A stretch of DNA of 64,000 bases from PALSA-505 sp963702235 (GTDB taxonomy: Bacteria; Actinomycetota; Actinomycetes; Streptosporangiales; Streptosporangiaceae): contig CAVPBZ010000002.1 in assembly GCA_963702235.1 (NCBI GenBank), positions 124,001 through 188,000 of the forward strand, written 5' to 3'. The notes below the pieces were generated by a model that saw only the letters and a list, made by a program, of their open reading frames with translations, ran no database searches and had not been told where the DNA came from. Position 1 is the first letter of the stretch, and each line of letters starts with the position of its first letter. The position numbers and the translations under genes were made by a program. This document shows, piece after piece, positions 43,859-53,909 of this stretch.

Positions 43859-45135
43859 CAGGGCGGGACGGCACGGCCACCGCACGGGCCGGGCACGCGA
43901 GCGGCAGGACCGGGGCGGCGCAGCGTCTCGCCGCGCTGGCGGAGCGGTTCGCCCGGGGCCCGCTGCCGGTCCGGCTGCGGGCCTGGGACGGCAGCGAGGC
44001 GGGCCCGGCAGGCGCGCCTGTGGTGGTGCTGCGGACTCCCCAGGCGCTGCGCAGGCTGCTGTGGCACCCGGGCGAGCTGGGCATCGCCCAGGCCTACGTC
44101 AGCGGCGAGCTCGACATCGAGGGCGACGTGACGGAGGTGCTGCGGCTGGCCCGGCAGGCCGGCCGCCAGCGCGGCCTGACCGGGAAGCGGATCAGCGTCG
44201 CCGGGTGGGCGCCTGCCGTGCGCGCGGCCGTGTCGCTCGGCCTGCTCAGCCCGCCGCCCAGGCCGCCGGCCTCGCAGGCCAGGGTGTCCGGCCGGCGGCA
44301 CAGCCGGGCCCGCGACGAGGCAGTCATCGCCCATCACTACGACCTGACCGCCGACTTCTACCAGCTGCTGCTCGACCCGCAGATGGTTTACTCCTGCGCC
44401 CGCTGGGAATCCTCCGGCGCGGGCTACACGCTCGAGGACGCGCAGCGGGACAAGCTGGACTCCATCTGCCGCAAGCTGCGGCTGGAACCTGGCCTGCGGA
44501 TGCTCGACGTCGGCTGCGGCTGGGGCTCCCTGACCATCCACGCGGCGCGGCAGTACGGCGCCAGCGTCACCGCGGTGACGCTGTCGGCCGAGCAGGGCGC
44601 CTTCGTCACCCGCCGGGTCCGCGAGCTCGGCCTCGAGTCGCTGGTGACGGTCAAGGTCGAGGACTACCGCGAGATCGGTGCCGGGCGGTACGACGCGATC
44701 ACGTCGATCGAGATGGGCGAGCACGTCGGGGCCCGCCAGTACCCGGCCTTCTGCGCCCGGCTGCACGGGCTGCTGGACGACGACGGCCGGCTGCTGATCC
44801 AGCAGATGTCACGCGGCGGGAACGCCCCGGGCGGCGGACCGTTTATCGAGTCCTACATCGCGCCGGACATGCACATGCGGCCGGTGGGCGAGACCATCGG
44901 GCTGATGGAGCAGGCCGGCCTGGAAGTCGTCCACGTCGAGTCGATGCGCGCCGACTACGGGCGGACGATCCGGGCCTGGCTGGCCAATTTCGGGCAGCGG
45001 AAGGCCGAGATCACCCGGCTGATCGGCGCCGAGCAGGCCCGGGTCTGGACGCTTTACCTGAACGGAGGGGCGCTGACGTTCGAGGAGGGACGGATGGGCG
45101 TGGACCAGATCCTCGCGGTCCGGCGGCAGGGATGA
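43855..45135 (+). CDS. Cyclopropane-fatty-acyl-phospholipid synthase family methyltransferase (copy 2, divergent)
   Basis: A 426-residue paralogue with a SAM motif MLDVGCGWGSLTIH and HHYDLTADFYQLLLDPQMVY. The loop that is FPGG in copy 1 reads YIAPDMHMRPVGET here, so the active-site environment differs and the two enzymes probably catalyse different steps or act on different double bonds. The N-terminal domain is longer and Arg-rich. It starts within the stop of copy 1 and overlaps the DUF1295 gene. Confidence 0.88.
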   Translation: MTGRDGTATARAGHASGRTGAAQRLAALAERFARGPLPVRLRAWDGSEAGPAGAPVVVLRTPQALRRLLWHPGELGIAQAYVSGELDIEGDVTEVLRLARQAGRQRGLTGKRISVAGWAPAVRAAVSLGLLSPPPRPPASQARVSGRRHSRARDEAVIAHHYDLTADFYQLLLDPQMVYSCARWESSGAGYTLEDAQRDKLDSICRKLRLEPGLRMLDVGCGWGSLTIHAARQYGASVTAVTLSAEQGAFVTRRVRELGLESLVTVKVEDYREIGAGRYDAITSIEMGEHVGARQYPAFCARLHGLLDDDGRLLIQQMSRGGNAPGGGPFIESYIAPDMHMRPVGETIGLMEQAGLEVVHVESMRADYGRTIRAWLANFGQRKAEITRLIGAEQARVWTLYLNGGALTFEEGRMGVDQILAVRRQG

Positions 45136-45923
45136 CCGCAGCGCTGGGTGCCACGCTGGGCCTGACCGCCGCCGCGCTGCTCGTCCTCATGCTGCTGGCG
45201 TTCACCGCCGGGACCGCGGCCGGACGGCACAACGTCGCGGACGTCGCGTGGGGCCTCGGCTTCGCCGTGGTCGCGATCGTGGCGCTGATCACCTCGGCCG
45301 GCCACGGAGAGGGCGCACGGCGGGTCCTGCTGGTCGTCACCACCGTGATCTGGGGGCTGCGGCTCGCCGCGCACATCTTCCGGCGCGGCCGGGGCGGCGG
45401 CGAGGACCCGCGATACGCGGCCCTGCTCGGCAAGGCGAAGGGACGTCGCGGCCTGTATGCGCTGCGGAACATCTACCTGGCGCAGGGCGCACTCATCTGG
45501 GTGATCTCGCTCCCGGTCCAGGCCGGCATGTTCGCGGGGCGGCCGCTGGCCCCGCTGCTGGTGCTCGGCTGCCTGCTCTGGCTGTGCGGCTTGTTCTTCG
45601 AGGCGGTCGGCGACCGGCAGCTGGAACAGTTCAAGGCCGACCGGGCCAACCGCGGCAAGATCATGGACCGGGGGCTGTGGCGGTACACGCGGCACCCGAA
45701 CTACTTCGGTGACGCCTGCGTCTGGTGGGGAATCTTCCTCATCGGCTGCGGGTCCTGGCTGAGCCTGGCCACGGTGATCTCGCCGCTGCTGATGACCTAC
45801 CTGCTCGTCTGGGGCTCGGGCAAGCGGCTGACCGAGAAGCGGATGGCGGCGGGCCGCCCCGGCTACGCCGACTACGCCGCCCGCACCAGCGGCTTCATCC
45901 CGCTCCCGCCGCGCGGCGGGTGA
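45132..45923 (+). CDS. DUF1295 membrane protein (steroid 5-alpha-reductase-like)
   Basis: The 263-residue protein has six to seven membrane segments and the signature RGLWRYTRHPNYFGDACVWWGI shared with isoprenylcysteine methyltransferases and steroid reductases, a likely NADPH or SAM cofactor site. Its M. tuberculosis counterpart Rv0446c lies next to sigK. It could reduce a double bond in the modified lipid; this is inference. It ends the operon, 38 bases before the glycosylase gene. Confidence 0.88.
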   Translation: MTAALGATLGLTAAALLVLMLLAFTAGTAAGRHNVADVAWGLGFAVVAIVALITSAGHGEGARRVLLVVTTVIWGLRLAAHIFRRGRGGGEDPRYAALLGKAKGRRGLYALRNIYLAQGALIWVISLPVQAGMFAGRPLAPLLVLGCLLWLCGLFFEAVGDRQLEQFKADRANRGKIMDRGLWRYTRHPNYFGDACVWWGIFLIGCGSWLSLATVISPLLMTYLLVWGSGKRLTEKRMAAGRPGYADYAARTSGFIPLPPRGG

Positions 45924-45961
45924 GCGTGTTGAGTGCGCCCGATAGGGAGTAAAACAGGTAG

Positions 45962-46792
45962 GTGCCAGAGCTTCCCGAGGTCGAGACCGCGCGCCGCCTG
46001 ATCGCCGACCAGGCCCTGCACCGGCGCATCACGGGGGTAGACGACACCGACACGTTCGTCTGCCGCCCGCACTCTCCCGGCCAGCTGCGCGACGCACTGG
46101 CCGGGCGCACGCTCACCGCGGCGCACCGGCGCGGCAAGACGATGTGGTGCGAGACTTCCCCGGTGAGGGGCTCGGCCGCGCCCGGCCCCGACCTCGGCAT
46201 CCACCTCGGCATGAGCGGCCGCATCGTCGTCACGTCCCCGGGCGGCGGCCAGCCGGCCGAGGGCGGCGGGCCCCGGCGCCGCGACGCGCAGCCGCGCAAG
46301 GCCGAGTGGAACCGCTTCACGCTCGATTTCGCCGACGGCGGCAGCCTCGCGCTTTTCGACAAGCGCCGGCTGGGACGCGTCCGGCTGGACCCGGACATCG
46401 ACGCGCTCGGGCCGGACGCCGCCGAGGTCACGCCGGCCGAATTCCGCGCCCTGATCAGCAGCGGCACGACCGCCGTCAAGGCCCGGCTGCTCAATCAGTC
46501 CAAGATCGCCGGAGTGGGAAACCTGCTGGCCGATGAGGCGTTGTGGCAGGCCAAGGTGCCGCCTCAGGCGCGGACGGGCAGCCTGCGGCGCCAGGACGCC
46601 GACCGGCTGTACCGGGCCCTGCAGTCTGCCCTGACGTCCGCTGCCGCCCGGGGCGGCGCGCATACCGGTGCGGTCATCGCGGCCCGGCATCCCGGCGGCA
46701 CGTGCCCGCGGTGCGGCGCGGAGATGGTGCACGGAGTGGTGGGCGGCCGGTCCACCTGGTGGTGCTCGCGGGAGCAGGCAGCTGCCCCATGA
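45962..46792 (+). CDS. Formamidopyrimidine-DNA glycosylase / endonuclease VIII family protein
   Basis: A 276-residue base-excision repair enzyme. The GTG start gives the required N-terminal PELPEVE (catalytic Pro and Glu). RGKTMW supplies the conserved Lys, and QSKIAGVGNLLADEALW is the helix-two-turn-helix. The zinc finger is CPRC...RSTWWCSREQ: only three of the usual four Cys remain, the last replaced by Gln. Zinc binding may be weakened or use another ligand. The stop codon lies in a large hairpin. It corresponds by type to M. tuberculosis Rv3297 (nei). Confidence 0.88.
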   Translation: MPELPEVETARRLIADQALHRRITGVDDTDTFVCRPHSPGQLRDALAGRTLTAAHRRGKTMWCETSPVRGSAAPGPDLGIHLGMSGRIVVTSPGGGQPAEGGGPRRRDAQPRKAEWNRFTLDFADGGSLALFDKRRLGRVRLDPDIDALGPDAAEVTPAEFRALISSGTTAVKARLLNQSKIAGVGNLLADEALWQAKVPPQARTGSLRRQDADRLYRALQSALTSAAARGGAHTGAVIAARHPGGTCPRCGAEMVHGVVGGRSTWWCSREQAAAP

Positions 46793-46841
46793 TCGCGAAG
46801 ACCTATGCGCGCCACCACGCGTAAAAGTCTTCGCGATCATG
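46788..46841. terminator. 15-bp perfect stem-loop overlapping the glycosylase stop codon
   Basis: CATGATCGCGAAGAC pairs exactly with GTCTTCGCGATCATG across a 24-base spacer that is AT-richer at its right side (GTAAAA). It starts within the last codons of the glycosylase gene. It fits a terminator, but the length and symmetry also suit a mobile-repeat unit. Confidence 0.6.
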
Positions 46842-46932
46842 AAGTCGCGACTGTGGCGAAGCCCTGTCGTGACGGTCGGGAAGCACTGTGCGAGCCTGTA
46901 GTGTCCACGATTCCGATCCCGCGGAGCGCTGC

Positions 46933-47274
46933 GTGTCCAGGCTGCCAGGTGATCCCAGCGTGCTGGGAAAGCTGGCCTTCGCCGTCGGGTTCAGGCTGCC
47001 GGAGAAGAACCGTGACTGGGTACGGCATGAGCTGACCGACGCCGGCTGGCGGATCCGGGTGATGCTCCGGCACCTGACCGTCATGATCCCGGTCTGCGTG
47101 CTGCTGGCGCTGCTGCCCGGGCCGCCCTGGCTGAAGATCATGGTGCCCGCGCTGGCGCTGGCCGGCAGCGTGTTCACGGTGGCCGCGTACGCGGACGACA
47201 TCAGGGCCGCGCGGCTGCGCCAGCACAAGCTGCCGGTGCCCAACGACCCCGACCTCGGCCGGCCCGCCCACTGA
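46933..47274 (+). CDS. DUF5313-type small membrane protein
   Basis: The 113-residue protein starts VSRLPGDPSVLGKLAFAVGF, continues RLPEKNRDWVRHELTDAGWR and has two helices near residues 44-82, ending in a basic cytoplasmic tail. This matches the actinobacterial DUF5313 pattern. Function is unknown. I prefer the GTG at 46933 to an upstream one at 46888 because homologues begin close to this point. It faces the lpdA gene tail to tail. Confidence 0.72.
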   Translation: MSRLPGDPSVLGKLAFAVGFRLPEKNRDWVRHELTDAGWRIRVMLRHLTVMIPVCVLLALLPGPPWLKIMVPALALAGSVFTVAAYADDIRAARLRQHKLPVPNDPDLGRPAH

Positions 47275-47312
47275 CCGGGCCCGGCCCGGCGCCGGCCGCG
47301 GCGGGCCGGTGC

Positions 47313-48731
47313 TCAGTCCGCCTCGGCCGCGGACTGCATGAGCTGGCGGGCGGCCTCGGTCAGGCTGCCGGACAGCGACGGGTAGACCGCGAAAGTCTGC
47401 GCCATCTCGTCCACGGTGAGCCGGTGCTCCACGGCCAGTGACACCGGCAGGATCAGCTCACTCGCCCGGGCCGCCACCACCACGCCGCCGAGCACGAGCC
47501 CGGTGCCCGGCCGGGCGAACAGCTTGACGAAGCCGTCCCGCAACCCGGCCATCTTCGCCCGGGCGTTCGTAGCCAGCGGCAGCTTCACCATCCGGGCCGC
47601 CACGTCGCCGGACATGACCGCGGCGTGCGGCACGCCGACCGTAGCGATCTCCGGGTCGGTGAAGATGGTCGCCGCCACGTGGCTGAGCCGCAGCGGCTGC
47701 ACCGCCTCGCCCAGTGCGTGCCACATCGCGATCCGGCCCTGCATCGCGGCGACCGAGGCCAGCATCATCACGCCCGTGCAGTCACCGGCCGCGTACACGT
47801 CCGGAACGGAGGTCCGCGACACCCTGTTGACCTGGACGAACCCGTGGCTGTCCAGCCTGACGCCCCCTTCCTCCAGGCCCAGCCCGCGGGTGGCCGGCGT
47901 CATGCCCACGGTTAGCAGGCAGTGCGACCCGGCCACCGTCTCGCCGCTGCCGAGCGAGACCGCCACGCCCTGGCCGGTCCGCTTCACCCCCGTGGCCCGG
48001 GACTTGCCGAGCACGGTCATCCCGTTGCGCCGGAACACGCCCTCGATCACCATCGCGGCGTCGGCATCTTCGTGCGGCAGCACCCGGTCGCGCGAGGACA
48101 CGAGCGTGACCCTGGAGCCGAGCGCCTGGTAGGCGCTGGCGAACTCGGCCCCGGTGACCCCCGAGCCGACCACGATGAGCTCCTCGGGCAGCTCACCGAG
48201 ATCGTAGAGCTGCCGCCAGTTCAGGATGCGCTCGCCGTCAGGCTCGGCGCCGGGCAGTACCCGCGGGCGCGCGCCGGTGGCGATGAGCACGGCGTCCGCG
48301 GTGATCTCCCGGTCGCCGATGGCGACCGTCCGCGGGCCCGCCAGCCAGCCGGCACCCGGCACGACCTCGACACCCTCCGCGGCCAGCCGGACGGCCACGT
48401 CGGCAGACTGCGCCCGGGCCAGTTCCTTCACCCTGCGGTACAAGCGGGGCGCGTCGACGGTGCCGCGGCCGGGCGGCTGGCCCTGGCCGCCGCCGATCTG
48501 GCCGCCGCCGATCCGGATGCCGAGGTCGCCCGAGCTGTTCAGCACCGCCATCACGCCCGAGGTCTCGATCAGCGTCTTGGAGGGCACGCAGTCGGTCAGC
48601 ACGCACGCGCCGCCGAGGCCGTCGGTCTCGGCCACGATGACTTCGGCGCCGAGCTGCGCGGCAACCAGGGCGGCCTCGTATCCGCCGGGCCCCCCGCCGA
48701 TGATCGCGATACGCATGCGTGGCTGGCTCAC
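47313..48731 (-). CDS. lpdA: NAD(P)H-quinone dehydrogenase, LpdA type (pyridine nucleotide-disulfide family)
   Basis: The 472-residue flavoprotein has IAIIGGGPGGYEAALVAA, the disulfide-region sequence GGACVLTDCVPSKTL, second nucleotide motif VVGSGVTGAEFASAY and YAAGDCTG. M. tuberculosis Rv3303c, of the same type, is reported to reduce quinones rather than lipoamide. A Gly/Gln-rich insertion near residues 75-88 is unusual. The GTG at 48731 follows GAGG; an ATG five codons later is possible. It sits beside the DUF5313 gene, as I recall for that genome. Confidence 0.9.
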   Translation of the reverse strand: MSQPRMRIAIIGGGPGGYEAALVAAQLGAEVIVAETDGLGGACVLTDCVPSKTLIETSGVMAVLNSSGDLGIRIGGGQIGGGQGQPPGRGTVDAPRLYRRVKELARAQSADVAVRLAAEGVEVVPGAGWLAGPRTVAIGDREITADAVLIATGARPRVLPGAEPDGERILNWRQLYDLGELPEELIVVGSGVTGAEFASAYQALGSRVTLVSSRDRVLPHEDADAAMVIEGVFRRNGMTVLGKSRATGVKRTGQGVAVSLGSGETVAGSHCLLTVGMTPATRGLGLEEGGVRLDSHGFVQVNRVSRTSVPDVYAAGDCTGVMMLASVAAMQGRIAMWHALGEAVQPLRLSHVAATIFTDPEIATVGVPHAAVMSGDVAARMVKLPLATNARAKMAGLRDGFVKLFARPGTGLVLGGVVVAARASELILPVSLAVEHRLTVDEMAQTFAVYPSLSGSLTEAARQLMQSAAEAD

Positions 48732-48835
48732 GATGCCTCATTCTGGCGCATCCGCCACCAGGCCGCCGCGCCGCGCCGCGTGTCGCGCCGCATGAGGCGC
48801 GCACCGGTCGGTGGCACCGGTCGGGCCAGCGCCGG

Positions 48836-49551
48836 TCAGACCAGCGCGATCAGGATGACCAGCAGTGCGGGGAGCACGAGGGCGGCGATGGCCGGGCGGT
48901 TCCACCGGGCCGCCGGCTTGCCCCGTCGGCGCCGGCCGCGCGCGCCGTGACGGCGCGCTGCCGCAGTGCGGTGGCGATGTGCTCGGCGTCCGTCTTGGTC
49001 ATGGCCTGCCGGGCCTCGGCGGGCAGCCGGTGGTAAGACGCAGACTGCCGTGCCGCTGCCCGGTCGGACCGGCGGGCACGCGCCTCCGCCTTGAGCCTGG
49101 CGCGCCGAGGCGAGTGCACCGCCCAGCCGTACAGCAGCTTGGTCTTCTGCTCGCCGTCCTGCCAGGCGCAGTGCACCTGCAGCGAGTCGCCCAGGTCCAC
49201 GTTCTGCACGCAGGCCCAGGGCACCTGGTGATCGCGCAGCGGGTTCCTGATCGTGATGCCCGTATCGTCGGCGAGAACCCGCGGGCGGAACGCCGTCACG
49301 TAGGCCACCCCGGTGATCAGGATCAGGATGGCGGCGATCTGCGCGGCGAAGTGGTCGTGTCCCTGCACCGCGATGTCAGCGAGGTTGGCCAGGGCGAAGA
49401 CGACCCATACCCACCAGACCACGGGGGCGACGGGTGACCGGTACAGGTCGGGCTTGTGCGGCACGCCCGCGGGCCGCCCGCCGGACGGGTCGGTCTGGCC
49501 TGCGCGGCTGGCGTGGCCGGCCTGGCTGGCCGGCTGCTGGGCTGATGACAC
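48836..49551 (-). CDS. PH domain-containing membrane protein, apparent frameshift near the C-terminus
   Basis: The protein has two N-terminal helices (WWVWVVFALANLADIAV, IAAILILITGVAYVTAF), then a PH-like domain (RVLADDTGITIRNPLRDHQV, PWACVQNVDLGDSLQVHC) and a basic helical region. In the frame used, the end is low-complexity. One missing base near 48945 restores KPAARWNRPAIAALVLPALL, a clear C-terminal membrane helix stopping at 48836. The break lies in the palindrome GCGCGCCGTgACGGCGCGC, a place prone to sequencing compression. The GTG start at 49551 is the best available. Function unknown; probably a membrane scaffold. Confidence 0.68.
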
Positions 49552-49618
49552 CAGTGCTGAACTCCGCGCGATCGGCAAACGAATGCGGCGGGTACCCGGG
49601 CCGGGATGCCGCCGTCCA

Positions 49619-50890
49619 CTACTGTAAGCGGTTCCCCGATAAGGCGTGCGCAACGCCGGGCATGCTCGGCATGGCCGGCCTGCCGCCGGCATCGCGCAGC
49701 GCGGTGAGCGCGGTATGGACCTGCAGCCTGACCCCGACGGCGATCGCCCGCTCGTTGACATCGAACGTGGCCTGGTGAATGTCGAATTCGGCCGAGCCCG
49801 GGCCGCGGGTGCCGAGCCTGACATAGGCGCCGGGGATCGACTCCAGGTACCAGGCGAAGTCCTCGCCGCCGAGGCTCTGCGGCGTGCTGACCACCGCCTG
49901 CGCGCCCAGCGCCTGCTGCGCGGCGGCGGAGACCATCGCGGCACTGACCGCCTCGTTGACGGTGGGCGGCACGTTCCGCACGTAGCTGAGCTCGGCGAGC
50001 ACGCCGTAGGCACTGGCGACCGAGTCGATGAGCGCCTTCAGCATATCGGGCGCGGCCTGCCAGGCCTCGTCGTCGAGGCAGCGCACGGTCCCCTCGGCCA
50101 CTCCGTCGTCTGGTATCGCATTCGCGGCCGACCCGGCGTTCACCCGGCCCCAGACCAGGCTGAGGCTTGATCGCGGGTCCACCCGGCGGGTCAGCGCGGC
50201 CGGGAGCTCGGTGATGATCTTGCCAAGCGCGTAGACGAGGTCGGCGGTCAGGTGCGGGCGGGCGGTGTGGCCGCCAGGCCCGGTGACCCTGACCATGATC
50301 TTGTCGCAGGCGGCCGTGATCGGCCCGGTCCGGATGCCGACCTTGCCCACGTCGAGCCGCGGGTCACAGTGCAGGGCGAAGATGCGGTCCACGCCGGCGA
50401 TGCCGCCGGCGGCCAGCACGTCGAGCGCGCCGCCGGGAACCTCCTCGGCCGGCTGGAAGATCAGCCGGACCCGGCCGGGCAGCGCTCCCGCCGCCGCTTG
50501 CGCCGCCAGGAACAGGCCGGCGCCGACCAGGATCGTGGTGTGCACGTCGTGCCCGCAGGCGTGGCAGGCGTTCGGCACGGTGGACCGGTACGGCACGGCC
50601 TTCTCGTCGGAGATGGGCAGCGCGTCCAGGTCCGCGCGGAACGCCACGACCGGCCCCCCGGCCGTCCCCGGCGCGTCGGCGCCGATGTCCACGATCAGCC
50701 CGGTTCCCTTGGGCAGCAGCATCGGCCGCAGGCCGGCCGCGGCCAGCCTGAGCGCCACCCGCCGCGTCGTCCGGTGCTCGTGATAGCCGACCTCCGGGTG
50801 CGCATGCAGGTCGCGGCGGAACTCGATCAGCTCGCCAGAGTGCTCGGCGAGGAACGCGTCGAGCTCCCCCGCCAGATCATCTCCCGGCAT
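49619..50890 (-). CDS. M20-family amidohydrolase (AmiA/HipO type)
   Basis: A 423-residue metallopeptidase-like enzyme that hydrolyses N-acyl amino acids or similar amides. Metal ligands are visible in NACHACGHDVHTT, QPAEEVPGG, ALHCDP and LGGEDFAWY. A dimerisation domain (VTGPGGHTARP) lies in the middle. I chose the ATG at 50890 (MPGDDLAGE), which overlaps the upstream ligase gene by 14 bases. M. tuberculosis amiA1/amiB1 occupy a comparable place. Specific substrate unknown. Confidence 0.9.
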   Translation of the reverse strand: MPGDDLAGELDAFLAEHSGELIEFRRDLHAHPEVGYHEHRTTRRVALRLAAAGLRPMLLPKGTGLIVDIGADAPGTAGGPVVAFRADLDALPISDEKAVPYRSTVPNACHACGHDVHTTILVGAGLFLAAQAAAGALPGRVRLIFQPAEEVPGGALDVLAAGGIAGVDRIFALHCDPRLDVGKVGIRTGPITAACDKIMVRVTGPGGHTARPHLTADLVYALGKIITELPAALTRRVDPRSSLSLVWGRVNAGSAANAIPDDGVAEGTVRCLDDEAWQAAPDMLKALIDSVASAYGVLAELSYVRNVPPTVNEAVSAAMVSAAAQQALGAQAVVSTPQSLGGEDFAWYLESIPGAYVRLGTRGPGSAEFDIHQATFDVNERAIAVGVRLQVHTALTALRDAGGRPAMPSMPGVAHALSGNRLQ

Positions 50891-52055
50891 GCACTGCCTC
50901 CCCAGGGCACAAGAACCGGTCTTCGGCAAACTCGGTGACCAGGGCGTCCACCACTTCGGTCAGCCCGCCACCGTCAGCCATGACGGCGCGCTGCCGCTCG
51001 TAGGACGCGCCCTGCTCGAGTACTTCGGAAACAACTCCAAGCTCGGTAGCGCAGCCCAGCCTGTCCGCGACCGGCTCAAGTTCGCGCACCAGCTCGTAAA
51101 GCTCGTCACGTACCGGCGCCGTGGCGCCGGAGTCATCGGTGATCACTATCGCGTCAAGACCGTACCTCGCCGCGCGCCACTTGTTGTCCCGAACGACCCA
51201 AGTCGCCGGGCTGGGCAGCTGGTAGCCACGGTCGAGCTGCAGGTTGAAGAGCTGCACGAGGCATTGCGAGAGCGCGGCTACCATCCCGATCTCACGCAGG
51301 GTCGGAACGCCGTCGCACATGCGGATCTCGATCGTGCCGAAGTCGGGGTGCGGCCGGATGTCCCACCACACCTCCTTGATGCTCCGGATGGTGCCGGCGC
51401 GGAGCAGCGTGTCCATGTAGTCCTCGAACTCTTTCCAGTCCGATAGGCGGTGCGGCGGTCCCGCTGTCGGCAGGTCACCGAAGATGACGGTCCGGCTTGA
51501 GGCCAGTCCGGTATCTTCCCCGTTCCAGAACGGGCTCGACGCGGTCAGCGCCAGGAAGTGCGGCAGGTACCTGGCCAGAGCGTTGATGACGGGAATCGCC
51601 CTGCTGCCGTTGGCGAGACCCACATGAACCTGGACACTGAACAGCTGGATCTTGCGGGCGAGCCATTGCATCTGATCGACAAGTTCGGCATACCGCTGCA
51701 CCGGCGCCATCTTCGCGTCCCTCCAGTCGCTGAAGGGATGCGTTCCGGCGCAGGTCAGCATCATATCGCGGGCGTCAGTCACCCGCTGGAGTTGCGCGAT
51801 TGTCGCGCCCAGGTCCTCCTTGGCCTCGGCCACCGTGCTGCAGATGCCGGTCGCGACCTCGAGCGTGGACTGCATGAGCTCGTAGCGAATCTTGGGACGC
51901 TCGCTGTTCTCGCCCAGGTCGGGCAGCTCCGCAAGCACCTCGCCGGCCTCCTGGCGCAGCGCCCGCGTCCGAGCGTCGATGAGCTGCAGCTCCCATTCCA
52001 CGCCCAGCGTCGCTCCGCGTGACGGGTTCCAGTCGATGACCACCCGGACCTCCAT
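50877..52055 (-). CDS. Carboxylate-amine ligase, YbdK / glutamate-cysteine ligase 2 family
   Basis: The 392-residue protein shows GVEWELQLIDARTRAL near the N-terminus, YELMQSTLEVATGI, GTHPFSDW, QVHVGLANG and DIRPHPDFGTIEIRMCDG, the standard blocks of the GCS2 family. It should join a carboxylate, possibly Glu, to an amine using ATP; the physiological product is usually unknown. Third-position GC is somewhat lower than in neighbours. Its end overlaps the amidohydrolase start, so a make-and-break pair acting on related gamma-glutamyl or acyl amides is possible. Confidence 0.87.
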   Translation of the reverse strand: MEVRVVIDWNPSRGATLGVEWELQLIDARTRALRQEAGEVLAELPDLGENSERPKIRYELMQSTLEVATGICSTVAEAKEDLGATIAQLQRVTDARDMMLTCAGTHPFSDWRDAKMAPVQRYAELVDQMQWLARKIQLFSVQVHVGLANGSRAIPVINALARYLPHFLALTASSPFWNGEDTGLASSRTVIFGDLPTAGPPHRLSDWKEFEDYMDTLLRAGTIRSIKEVWWDIRPHPDFGTIEIRMCDGVPTLREIGMVAALSQCLVQLFNLQLDRGYQLPSPATWVVRDNKWRAARYGLDAIVITDDSGATAPVRDELYELVRELEPVADRLGCATELGVVSEVLEQGASYERQRAVMADGGGLTEVVDALVTEFAEDRFLCPGEAVHAGR

Positions 52056-52172
52056 CCGTTATCCGTGCAGGATCCGTGACTGGTCGTGCGCGGATAGTAA
52101 CTTATGAAACGACAGCCCATACCCCTTTTATGGTGAAGGAGGTCAGGCTCCGCAGAAAGGGGCCCGCCGCGG

Positions 52173-53753
<1,581 letters not shown>

Positions 53754-53909
53754 GTGCCCAGGCTACGGCGCGGAACCGGTCAGCCCGCAGTGACGTTGGC
53801 CACGGGTAGGAGGCGGTACGGTAGGGGCGCGCCCGGATGGCACGCGGAGTGACCGCGACGGCACTCGCTGCCACCGCGGGGGATCGGGCACCGGCCAGGA
53901 GACCACGCC

